Assembly: GCA_033557465.1 (NCBI GenBank) | Contig: CM066037.1 | Coordinates: 519,118,686-519,182,685, forward strand | DNA: 64,000 nt | Reading direction: 5' to 3' | DNA from: Ichthyophis bannanicus | Taxonomy: Eukaryota > Chordata > Amphibia > Gymnophiona > Ichthyophiidae | Part shown: piece by piece, positions 52,728-61,885 of the stretch | Layout: every line of letters starts with the position of its first letter | How positions within the stretch are numbered: the stretch's first letter is position 1 | Program-made: the position numbers and the translations under genes | The notes under the pieces: model-generated | The model's input: only the letters and a program-made list of their open reading frames with translations | Databases searched by the model: none | What the model was told of the DNA's origin: nothing

Positions 52728-53324
52728 AGAGGTTCCGGGACTAGGCTGGGAACACGAACAGGAAGGTGAAATTAGTCTTACCTGCTAATTGTAGTTCCTG
52801 GAGTGGAACCAGCCTAGTCCCGTATCCCTCCCGCTGTGGGGCTGGCGATAGCCTGAAGTGTCCATGTTCTAACAGGTGAGTCAGCTTTACCTTTTGGGCT
52901 GTGCCCGTTCTTTTGCAAAGGAAAGCGGTCTAGTACCGCGCTATCTTTCTTTGTTCTTTGGGGGTCTTTTCCTCTTTTCCTTTTTTCCCTTCTGTGTTTC
53001 TGGGGGGTGGAGGAATGGCCTCTACAAGTCTTACAGTCTCGGAGTTGCCTTGGGGGGGGTTCTCCAGGGATCTTTCCCTATTAGCATAGATAAGTGACTT
53101 GGTGTTTCTTTGATATGCTTAATTGTTTCTCCGGGGAGTCTGCTTTGTCAATAGGTTACTGGTGACAGGGGGCGGACACCGAGGAGATATACTGGTGATG
53201 TCACAGAAAAAGAGGAGTTTCTCAGTCTTCAAGCTGCTGGATAAGATTGGGAACCCAGAGGTTCCGGGACTAGGCTGGTTCCACTCCAGGAACTACAATT
53301 AGCAGGTAAGACTAATTTCACCTT
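52728..53324 (+). repeat. ICR, 3' region and right ITR of delta copy 2
   Basis: The ICR (52728-52830) joins GGGAACACGAACAGGAAGGT to the complement of the right end. A non-coding stretch follows to about 53130. The right ITR ends with the unique extension carrying TTAGCAGGTAAGACTAATTT. Confidence 0.88.
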
Positions 53325-54299
53325 TATGTCCAGATGACTGAAGGATTGTGCACACCATTTATTGCACTAGTCAACGTTGCTCAAATCCATCCTGACAAGA
53401 TTTAAGACGTTGAAGATATTTTAATCTGTGGCTCCTGGATGTGAATGTTGGACCTTGGACTGCTTTAGGAGAAGTCACTTTCAGATGGTGGTTGCTGGAC
53501 TGGTACAGCTTCGATGATCTTTGAGCTCCCCATATGTTTAATTCAGAAGTTTTTCAGTGACTGTTTCACTTATGCATGTTTTTCTTTTGTATCCTTACAT
53601 GGATCAGATAATATCCAAACAGAAACAAGATTTTCTGATCCTACTATTCAGGCAACTGGTAACAGAACCCACAAGTGAACGAGCCATACTGGACTTGGTA
53701 CTTGACAATGGTGAAAGTGTTTCTGATGTTATAATGGGAGATCATTTTGCATCCAGTGATCTCCCAATGGTATGGTTCAGTATTAGGACTAGGGCTATTA
53801 AAATCCATTCAAAAGCAAGGGTCTTAGACTTTAGAAAAACTAACTTTGCCAAGATGGACCAATACCTCAGGGAGTTGTTAGTGGGATGGCAACAGCTGGG
53901 GGATGTAGACAAACAGTGGGCAAAACTGAAAGGGGATATTTTAAGGGCAACCAACCTTATTGTTAAAATGGTAAATAAAGGTAAAAGGAAAAGGAGACCG
54001 CTATGGTTTTCGAAAGAAGTAGCTGAAAAGGTGAAGAAAAAGAGGGAGGCCTTCATGAAATACAAGAGATCACAGAGAGAAGACAGGCACCTATATTTGG
54101 AAAAACTTACAGAAGCTAGCAACGTAGTCAGGAAAGCAAAGATTCAAAAAGAGGAGGAAACAGCCAGTGCAATAAAATGGGGGGATAAGACATTTTTCAG
54201 ATATGTTAGTGAGAAGAGGAAGGGCAAAAGTGGTATTGTCACACTCAAGGGGAGGAATATGTAGAAGCTGTTGAGGATAAAGCGGAATTGCTTAACAGA
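53325..54299 (+). pseudogene. CR1 LINE endonuclease part
   Basis: Frame 53557-54264 has ERAILDLVLDNGESVSDVIM, FASSDLPMVWF (the catalytic SDH motif reads SDL, so the key His is lost), RRPLWFSKEVAEKV and GDKTFFRYVSEKRKG. It continues as EAVEDKAELLNR until a SINE at 54300. The first 230 bases (53325-53556) are unassigned. The RT half follows at 54587. Confidence 0.87.
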
Positions 54300-54586
54300 T
54301 TTATTTTATTTATTTAGACAGTTTTTGTATACCGCCTTATCCTTCAATCAAAGCGGTCACAACACAATTGGGGGATACATTTAACACGCGGGGATATGAG
54401 ACACATACACTAATACTTACAGGGAACATGGGCAATGGAGGGTTAAGTGGCTTGCCCAAGACCACAAGGAGCATCTGTCGGACTAGAAACCCCAGTCCTT
54501 CCGGCCCAAGGTTGCTGTCCTCTAGTGGGATTTGAACCCCTGACCTTCCGGCCTGAAGTACCTTGCCCCAACCACTAGGCTATTTC
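54300..54586 (-). repeat. tRNA-headed SINE (copy 3, minus strand)
   Basis: On the minus strand it has the same A-box and B-box (GGTTCAAATCCC) and the MIR-type core GGGCAAGCCACTTAACCCTC as the other copies. The tail differs and carries the hairpin CCGCTTT/AAGGCGG (54332-54356), ending in AAATAAATAAAATAAA. It interrupts a CR1 gene between NRF and YFCSVF, with TATTT repeated on both sides. Confidence 0.9.
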
Positions 54587-55112
54587 TGTTCTGTGTTCAC
54601 AGATGAAGAACCAGGAGCAGGACCTCAGAAAACACCCACAAAAAGGAACAGAAGCGAGGGGCATCTTGAACAATTTTCAGAAGACTGTGTTCGTGAGAAT
54701 CTAGCTAAACTTAAAGTAGACAAAACGATGGGACCGGATGGGATATACCCTAGAATACTGAGGGAACTTGGGGACGTTCTAGCAGCTCCACTGACTGACC
54801 TTTTCAATGCCTCGTTGGAGTTGGGAGTGGTGCCAAAAGACTGGAGAGAGGCTCATGTGGTGCCTTTACACAAGAGCGGAAGTAAGGATGTGGTTGGAAA
54901 CTACAGGCCAGTTAGTTTAACTTCAGTGGTGAGTATTGGAAGCGCTGTTGAAAGAGAAAATAGTGAGGTTTCTGGAGTCTAGTGGATTACAGGATCCGAG
55001 GCAGCATGGATTCACCAGAGGCAGGTCTTGTCAAACAAATCTGATTGATTTTTTTGACTGGATGACCAGGGAATTGGACCGAGGGAAAGCCCTAGATGTG
55101 GTGTATTTGGAT
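54587..55112 (+). pseudogene. CR1 LINE RT, truncated by DIRS
   Basis: It reads LAKLKVDKTMGPDGIYPRIL, GVVPKDWREAHVVPLHKSG, NYRPVSLTSV, then after a one-base shift near 54935 QHGFTRGRSCQTNLIDFFD and KALDVVYLDF. The sequence is cut at 55113 by the left end of an alpha DIRS element; the rest would lie beyond the window. Confidence 0.9.
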
Positions 55113-55507
55113 TTCTCCAGGACCAAGCAGGAAGTCAGTCCTCACTTATGGGTGACGTCGGCGCCGACAGAGCCCTCGCGGAGCAATTTTCCCCAGCTTT
55201 CGCAGAAAGCCTTTGGGAATTGCAGCGCGCATGCGCGGTCCCCTTCCCGCCCAAGGATGCCATCTTGCTCAGTCTTCTTTGTTCCGCAGAGCACTACAGA
55301 CGTAGTTTGTTACCGCCGCTGAAAAAGTTGATTTCTTTAGTTAATTTCTCGTTAAATTTTTTCTTGGTTCGTGTGTCCTCTTCCCGCCGGGCTTTTGAGC
55401 CCGTTCACATTTTTTATTTTTATTTTGTTCCACTGGCGTTCCCGCCACTTCCTCCTTCTTCCCTGGCAGCGCGGTCTTTCGACCTTGCAGGGGTCCTTTT
55501 TCCCCCG

Positions 55508-57431
55508 ATGGCTGCCAGCGGGTTTAAAAAGTGTGATCGTTGTGTCAGACTCATGTCTCTTACTGACACGCATGACTGCTGCCTCCGCTGCCTGGGGGCT
55601 GAGCATGACCCTATGGGTTGCGGCCCGTGCAGCAGGATGTCCTCGAAGGCCCTGTGGAGTCGGCAGTCGCAAAGGGATCGTATCTTCTCTGACGCTGCGC
55701 GGACCTCGTCAGAGGCCTCGACGTCTCGTGGCTCCGGCTCAGACCATCGTCGGAGTTCTTCTGAACGGGGCTCCCCCGGCCGGGAACACCGGCGGGAGAA
55801 GAGGCCCGCGAGAGTGGAGCCGGACGGCAATCCTGGTTCCTCGAGGGCCAGGTCGCTCAGCCCGGCCCGACTCCCCGGGCCCTCGGAGGGGGAGAGGCCT
55901 TCGAAGCTTCCTCGTCTCGAAGTGGAGACTCCTGGACACGTGAGTGATATAGTCCTTCTGGACTCCCCCACGGATGAACCGCCGTCGGGCCCGACGCCGT
56001 CGGGGCCCGAGTCGGAGGCTGCCGGGTCTTCTGAGCTTGGGCTCAGATTGACATCCTTGGAGCACAGTATCACTGTCTTCTTGGACCAGCAGCGGGCATT
56101 GATGACCGGCTTCGCCAGTGCATCTGCCCCGACCACCGGGACGTCGACGCCCAAGTCGACCCCGGAGGCCGAGTCGATCCTCGAGGCCATACGAGCTCGA
56201 GTCGATCCTTGACCTAGGTCTCCCTCGGCTTCTCGTTCGGGACCGAGGTCCTCGACGCCGGCCTCGGCGTCGGGGAGGAGGTCCCCGGGCCCCGCGCGCA
56301 CAGAGCCGCTCGACTACTCCTCGGAGGAGTCGGGCTGGAACACGGAGGAGGACGAGTCACCCGGTTCCTTTCAGACCCGGTGCGTCCCCTCCGACTCGCC
56401 CGAGTCGGAGCCTCGGAGTCAGTCCCTCCCCCCCGGAGGATACCCGGTTCTCCGATTTCGTGAGGGATATGGCCAAGGCCTTGGCTTTTCCCGCGGATCC
56501 GGAGGAGGAACCCCGAGCCGAAGAGCTCGAGGCCCTTCAATATGACTCCCCCCCTAGGGAGGCCTTTACTGTACCGGTTCCCCCGATGCTGGAGCGGCTT
56601 CTCTTCCGCATTTGGGAAAGCCCGGCCTCGACGCCGGTGTTGAGCAAGCGGGTCGATTCCATGTATCGAGTCCGCAAGAGCCCCGGGTTCCAGAAGGCGC
56701 AACTCCCGCACCACTCCATGGTGGTGGAATCGGCCATGCATCGACTTAAGAGACAAAAGATGTACTCCTCGGTGCCTCCGGGTAAGGAGGCCCGGAATCT
56801 GGATGCCCTCGGTAGGAAGTGCTTCCAGGGCTCTATGCTTGCTTGTCGGGTCCAGACATATCAGTTGTTTATGGGTATGTATCTCCGCGACCTGGCGAAA
56901 GAAATGGCGGGTTTTTCCGCCGGTCTCTCCGAGGAACCCTTGCAGCGGTTCCAAGCCCTGTCCACAGGGATTCGAGAGTGTTCGAAGTTCATTTCTCGAG
57001 TGGCCTATGATGGCTTCGAAGCATCGGCTCGAGTAGCCGGAGCCGGCATCGGGGATCGCCGCCAAGCTTGGCTTCAGTCCTCCGACCTCGATCCGTGGGT
57101 GCTGGACAAGTTGGTTGATGTCCCTTGCAGAGGGGGAAACCTCTTCGGCAAGCCCATGGCCGACAAGGCGGCGGAGCTCGAGTCAGAGACTCTCACCAGA
57201 ACTCGCCTTTCCAGAAAAACCTCTGCCCCTTCTCAGAGGAAGAAGGGCTCGGGAAAAAAGCCCTTTTACCCGAGGAAGGTGTTCGCTTATAAGCAGCACC
57301 ACCCACACTATCAGGCCTCGACAACCCCTCATCAGGGGCAGCAGCCTAAGGGGCAGGGTAACGGATCCCGGAGGCAGAAAGCCCCCAAGCCCACCACGCA
57401 GGCCCCGGCCCAGCAGGGTGGGGGTTTTTGA
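55508..57431 (+). pseudogene. DIRS alpha gag, UGA plus frameshift
   Basis: The ATG at 55508 gives MAASGFKKCDRCVRLMSL, THDCCLRCLGAEHD and CGPCSRMSS. The frame is open to TGA at 56210-56212 (ARVDP-stop-PRS). A seven-C run at about 56425-56431 then shifts the frame so that SPPEDTRFSDFVRDMAKALA and the whole C-terminal half (CFQGSMLACRVQTYQLFMGM, FGKPMADKAAELE, a Lys/Gln-rich tail) lie in the frame ending TGA 57431. A UGA at the same place occurs in the copy at 19562. Confidence 0.87.
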
Positions 57432-57506
57432 CTATGCCAGCATAGCCTCTCTCCCCCAGGGGCCCTCGCTCAGCACGGGGGGCCAGCTGACCCACTTTGC
57501 TCACAG

Positions 57507-59342
57507 GTGGTCAGCCGTAACATCCGATGCCTGGGTGTTGCGGGTGGTTCAAAAGGGCTACCTCCTACATTTTCACCAGGTGCTCCCCCCTACTTCCCGG
57601 GGGAACCTCCCAGACCCCCGCTGCACCAGGACGTGCTCCTTCAGGAGCTGCAAAGTCTGCTTCAGGAACGGGCAGTGGAGCCAGTGCCCCAGCATCTGTG
57701 CGGTCACGGTTTCTACTCGAGGTACTTCCTGGTGCCTAAGAGAACAGGAGGCCTCAGACCCATTCTGGACTTACGCAACCTCAACAAGTTCCTGCAACGG
57801 GAAAAGTTCAAGATGCTTACCCTTGGCACCCTACTGCCCTACCTCCGGCAGGGAGATTGGCTATGCTCCTTGGATCTAAAGGATGCTTATACCCACATCC
57901 TTATTCACCCGGACCACCGACAATACCTAAGGTTTGTGGTGGCAGGGAACCATTATCAGTACCGTGTACTGCCCTTTGGCCTATCCTCTGCTCCCAGGGT
58001 GTTCACGAAGTGCCTGGCAGTGGTGGCAGCCTTCCTAAGGCTTCAAGGCCTCTTCGTCTTCCCATACCTGGACGACTGGCTCATCCGAGCATCGTCTGCT
58101 CCAGAGGTCGCCCAGGCCACCCAACGTACGGTGGCTCTGCTTCAGCACTTGGGCTTCGTCATAAACTTCGAGAAGTCCGCTTTGCTTCCCTCTCAGGACC
58201 TCGAGTTCATAGGGGCACGGCTGGACACTCGGCAGGCTCGTGCCTTCTTGCCTCTGGAACGGGCCAACAGGCTTATGGCTCTAGCCGGCAGGTTCAACAG
58301 CGAGTCGCCGGCCCCTGCCAGACAGTTCCTGCAACTGCTCGGACACATGGCCTCCACGGTCCATGTCACTCCGAATGCCCGTCTACATATGAGACCTGCT
58401 CAGTGGAGGCTTCGCACTCAGTGGCTTCAGTCCACAGGGAGACTGTCGGATCTGATACAGATTTCCGACCGTCTGGTCTCCTCCCTGCAATGGTGGCTTC
58501 ACCTGCCCAACCTAGTGCTCGGCATGTCCTTCCAGTCGCCCCCGCCGTCCCGGGTGCTCACGACAGATGCCTCCCTCCTGGGCTGGGGGGCGCATTGTCG
58601 GGGGACATGCACTCAAGGCCTTTGGACACCTTGGGAGGCCGCCCAGCAGATAAACTTCCTAGAGCTATGGGCGATCCGCCTAGCTCTGCCGGCCTTCTCT
58701 CACCTGACGTTCGGCCAGTCCGTACTGGTGCAGACGGACAATCAGGTTGCCATGTTCTATGTGAACAAACAAGGGGGCACGGGCTCCCTCCTTCTATGTC
58801 AGGAAGCCCGGAGGCTGTGCTCTTGGGCCGTCGATCACGACATCCTCCTCAAAGCGGTTTACCTGCCAGGGCAGGACAATTGCCTGGCAGACAAACTGAG
58901 CCGGATTCTGCTGCCGCACGAATGGAAGTTGAACCCCGCGGTGGCCCAGCAGATCTTCCGCCGGTGGGGCTCTCCCACTGTGGATCTCTTTGCCAGTCCC
59001 CTGAACAGGCAGCTCCCCAGATTCTGCTCCCGGCACCCTCAACCTCTTCGAGAGGCGCCGGATGCTTTCCTCATCCCGTGGTCCACGGGTCTGCTGTATG
59101 CCTTCCCTCCCACACCACTGCTGTCCCGGACCTTGTTCAAAGTTGTCCAGGACAGGCCCTCCGTGATCCTGGTAGCGCCACGGTGGCCGAGACAACCGTG
59201 GTTCCCTCTGCTTCTACAGCTAGCGGTGGACACCCCTCTTCCCCTGGGGTTTCAGCCCGATCTCCTGACCCAGGATCAGGGTACTCTTCTGCACCCCAAC
59301 CTCAGGGCCCTGCACCTGATGGCCTGGCTGCTGAAAGGGTAG
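57507..59342 (+). CDS. DIRS RT-RNase H-methyltransferase-like polyprotein (611 aa), intact
   Basis: RT: FYSRYFLVPKRTGGLRPILD, LCSLDLKDAYTHILIHPDHR, LPFGLSSAPRVFTKC, FPYLDDWLIR (about residue 186). RNase H: TTDASLLGWGAH (about 351), FLELWAIRLAL (normally LELRAI), VQTDNQVAMFYVNKQGGTGS (about 408), LPGQDNCLADKLSR. Methyltransferase-like module: VDLFASPLNRQLPRFCSR, LYAFPPTPLL (about 532), VAPRWPRQPWFPLLLQL. It ends TAWLLKG-type in LMAWLLKG and TAG. It is in the same frame as the gag C-terminal half, separated by that gag's TGA, and may start before the first Met. Confidence 0.92.
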   Translation: MVSRNIRCLGVAGGSKGLPPTFSPGAPPYFPGEPPRPPLHQDVLLQELQSLLQERAVEPVPQHLCGHGFYSRYFLVPKRTGGLRPILDLRNLNKFLQREKFKMLTLGTLLPYLRQGDWLCSLDLKDAYTHILIHPDHRQYLRFVVAGNHYQYRVLPFGLSSAPRVFTKCLAVVAAFLRLQGLFVFPYLDDWLIRASSAPEVAQATQRTVALLQHLGFVINFEKSALLPSQDLEFIGARLDTRQARAFLPLERANRLMALAGRFNSESPAPARQFLQLLGHMASTVHVTPNARLHMRPAQWRLRTQWLQSTGRLSDLIQISDRLVSSLQWWLHLPNLVLGMSFQSPPPSRVLTTDASLLGWGAHCRGTCTQGLWTPWEAAQQINFLELWAIRLALPAFSHLTFGQSVLVQTDNQVAMFYVNKQGGTGSLLLCQEARRLCSWAVDHDILLKAVYLPGQDNCLADKLSRILLPHEWKLNPAVAQQIFRRWGSPTVDLFASPLNRQLPRFCSRHPQPLREAPDAFLIPWSTGLLYAFPPTPLLSRTLFKVVQDRPSVILVAPRWPRQPWFPLLLQLAVDTPLPLGFQPDLLTQDQGTLLHPNLRALHLMAWLLKG

Positions 59343-59607
59343 TCCTAGCCCCACTGCTGCTACCCCCGGAGGTGGAAGCCGTCGTCCTAGCATCTCGGCG
59401 ACCTTCCACCCGGAAGTCTTACGCCCTCAAATGGCGTCGCTTCTCGATCTGGTGTTCTCAGCGATCTGAGGACCCCTTCGCCTGTCCAGTATCGGTGGTA
59501 CTGCAATATTTGCTTCACCTCTCCGATCTATGTCTCAAATCCAATTCTGTCAGAGTCCACCTCAGTGCTCTTTCTGCACATCATTCACCGGTTGAAGGCC
59601 AGCCTCT
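59340..59607 (+). pseudogene. DIRS alpha recombinase, N-terminal third
   Basis: In the -1 frame relative to RT it encodes PPEVEAVVLASRRPSTRKSY, ALKWRRFSIWCSQ and LKSNSVRVHLSALSAHHSPV up to EGQPLS, where the beta element begins. It is open as far as it goes. The same frame is stop-free back to 57857 through the RT gene. Confidence 0.88.
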
Positions 59608-59989
59608 ATCTCCAGGAACAAGCAGGAATAAGTCCTCACATATGGGTACGTCGGTACCGACGGAGCCTGCGCGGGAAAGCTCCCCAGCTTCCTAGAATGG
59701 AAGCTTTTGGGACCTCCCACTGCACATGCGCACTGCCTTCCCGCCTTCCTGAACAGCTCTCCTCAGTTTCTCTTTTTCCGCGGAGCCAGCAGGTCGTGTA
59801 TCCTGTCACCGCTGAAGAAATTGTAGTTTTTTGTTTTGTTTCTTTAGACCGCGTACCTGCCTTCCCATACCGATACCGGTATCGCCGGTCTTCCTTTTTC
59901 TTTCTAAAAAAATTATTTTCTTTTCTTTTATTATTTTTTCAGCACTTGGTCACTTCAGTTAGGCCTTCAGGCCTACTTTAATTCTCCAC

Positions 59990-61798
59990 ATGGAGAAGCC
60001 AGCCCCTGGATTTAAGAAGTGTACCAAGTGTACTGCTGTAATATCAGTCACAGACACCCATGAATGGTGTCTTAAATGTTTGGGGCCTGACCACTCCATT
60101 CCGGACTGCCCTTCCTGCTCCCAAATGTCTAAGCGTGGGCTGCAGAACCGGGCCAACAAATTCCATGTGCTGTTTGCTTCAGAGAATCCAACATCACAGT
60201 CATCCCGGTCATCATCCCCGGATGGATCTCAGGTAACCAAACCTTATGTGGGCAAGTCCTCAAAGAGCAAATCTCCTTCAAAGCATCGAGAGGCTCTTAG
60301 TTTTGAGGACCCTGCCCCAGCCAAACAGCCCCGGCGGGAGGTCCTACCTCCTAAAACGCCAATACAGGGGCTACAGGTTGACATCGATGGCACGGCCTCG
60401 ACAGATCACCTGTTGTACTGCTCTGGGGTACCGGCCCATACCGGTACCGACATCCAGGCAGCCGTGGCGTCTATGGGCAATACTGTCCAATCCATGCAGC
60501 AGGCCGTCATGGCTTTCATTAAAGCTGCAACGCCATCGGTACCGCTTTCCGCGGTTCCGGGCCCGGTTCCGGTATCGTCCGCCATGCCGGAACCCAGGCC
60601 TTCCTCTTCTAAACGCAAATCGGTACCGTATGGGCTTTCGCTCCATACCGCTTCCATACCCGGTACGCCCGATGTCGATACCGATCAGTATGCGTATCGT
60701 GCGTTGGAGGAAACTAGACAATACACCGATTCCTCTGAGGATTTTGTCTCCTCTGATGAGTCTGCAGAGCTCTCCCTTGACCTTCCTGAGGAACCTTCTT
60801 CTCCAAAAAGGAGAATGTCTCCTCCAGAGGATTTGTCCTTTCAGGACTTTATTTTAGAAATGGCTAAAGGCCTTTCTATCACTACTTCCTCTGAAAGGGA
60901 ACCAAGGTCAAAAAGATTGGATATTTTAGGATACTCCAAGTCTCCTAAAGAAGCAGTTACTCTGCCTATCCATGAAATCCTTCAAGAACAATTGATGGAT
61001 TTCTGGGAGAACCCTTTAACTCTGTCTCCTTATTCCCGTAGGTTGGACACCATGTATCGGGTCCCTCCGTCTCCTGGTTTTCAGAAAACTCAATTGCCTC
61101 ACCACTCCATTGTGGTAAAGTCTGCAATGAAAAAGATCAAGAGTACTAAAAGGCACTCTTCTACACCTCCAGGAAGGGAATGTAAGACACTGGACTCTTT
61201 TGGTAGGAAAATCTTCCAGGCTAGTATGCTTATAGCCAGGATTAATTCCTACAGCCTCTATATGGGCATGTTCCTAGGGGAACTTGCCAAGAAAGTACGG
61301 CATTTTGCCTCCCTTATCCCTGAGGATAAACAGGAGGACTTCCTTTCTGTTGTGAAACAACTTTTAGATGTTTCTAAGTTCTCCAACAGAGCTGCCTTTG
61401 ATTCCTTCGAAGGAGCCAGCAGAGCTTCTGGCATTGCTATTGCAGCCAGACGTCTGGCTTGGCTCCAGGCTTCTGATCTGGAACCCTGGGTTCTAGATGG
61501 CTTACGGAATCTGCCCTGTACAGGTGAGAACTTATTCGGTGCAGAGTGGCAAGTTAAGGCCACTCAAATGGATGCTGAAAATGCCACCTTAGAGAGACTT
61601 TCTAAGTCCACTTCTACTCCCACTAAGAAGAAGTCTTTCAAGAGGCCTTATTATAAGAAGGCCAGATATGCTTCCAATACTGGCCAGCAATCTTCTCAAC
61701 CTCGTTTTGCGGCTAAACGTCAGCAAACGAAACAAGCAAGAGCAAAGCCTGCAGCAGCTACTACAGCTCAACAGGCTCCACCCCCTCAGGGGTTTTGA
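59990..61798 (+). CDS. DIRS beta gag (602 aa), intact
   Basis: Presumed capsid-type protein. MEKPAPGFKKCTKCTAVISV is followed by THEWCLKCLGPDHS and CPSCSQMS, a Cys/His cluster (about residues 11-45) shared with alpha gag. A Ser/Pro-rich middle with Val-Pro repeats follows, then an acidic SSEDFVSSDESAEL and the conserved block MSPPEDLSFQDFILEMAKGL. The C-terminal half has KIFQASMLIARINSYSLYMG, RLAWLQASDLEPWVLDGLRN and a Lys/Gln-rich tail. The downstream RT ORF is in the same frame, beyond the TGA at 61796-61798. Confidence 0.92.
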   Translation: MEKPAPGFKKCTKCTAVISVTDTHEWCLKCLGPDHSIPDCPSCSQMSKRGLQNRANKFHVLFASENPTSQSSRSSSPDGSQVTKPYVGKSSKSKSPSKHREALSFEDPAPAKQPRREVLPPKTPIQGLQVDIDGTASTDHLLYCSGVPAHTGTDIQAAVASMGNTVQSMQQAVMAFIKAATPSVPLSAVPGPVPVSSAMPEPRPSSSKRKSVPYGLSLHTASIPGTPDVDTDQYAYRALEETRQYTDSSEDFVSSDESAELSLDLPEEPSSPKRRMSPPEDLSFQDFILEMAKGLSITTSSEREPRSKRLDILGYSKSPKEAVTLPIHEILQEQLMDFWENPLTLSPYSRRLDTMYRVPPSPGFQKTQLPHHSIVVKSAMKKIKSTKRHSSTPPGRECKTLDSFGRKIFQASMLIARINSYSLYMGMFLGELAKKVRHFASLIPEDKQEDFLSVVKQLLDVSKFSNRAAFDSFEGASRASGIAIAARRLAWLQASDLEPWVLDGLRNLPCTGENLFGAEWQVKATQMDAENATLERLSKSTSTPTKKKSFKRPYYKKARYASNTGQQSSQPRFAAKRQQTKQARAKPAAATTAQQAPPPQGF

Positions 61799-61885
61799 CT
61801 TGCCCCTAGAGAACTTGCCATTCCTGGTTCTGGACCAACCATAACCTCTCACCATACCTGGAAGGTTAGCTCACTTTGCTCCCAG

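Larger units (their letters stand above)
47257..53324 (+). mobile_element. DIRS delta element, full length (copy 2)
   Basis: A 6.07-kb element with left ITR (47257-47420), gag (48271-49758), polymerase (to 51661), recombinase (51662-52698, one nonsense codon), ICR (52728-52830) and right ITR (about 53137-53324). The left end is TTCCTGTTCGTGTTCCC, the right end ACAATTAGCAGGTAAGACTA then ATTTCACCTT. It is GC- and CpG-rich and looks young. The ends meet flanking DNA at T-runs, without target duplication. Confidence 0.95.
55113..59607 (+). mobile_element. DIRS alpha element (copy 4), interrupted at 59608
   Basis: Left end TTTCTCCAGGACCAAGCAGG at 55112, left ITR to about 55290, gag (55508-57431), RT polyprotein (57507-59342) and the first third of the recombinase. 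A beta DIRS element then interrupts it, so its recombinase C-terminus, ICR and right ITR lie beyond the window. It is inserted in a CR1 RT. Confidence 0.93.

Noticed and set aside
55420..56301. 293-residue minus-strand open frame opposite alpha gag
   Set aside because: It mirrors the codon bias of gag on the plus strand; similar shadows occur opposite other gag copies and none has a recognisable motif.
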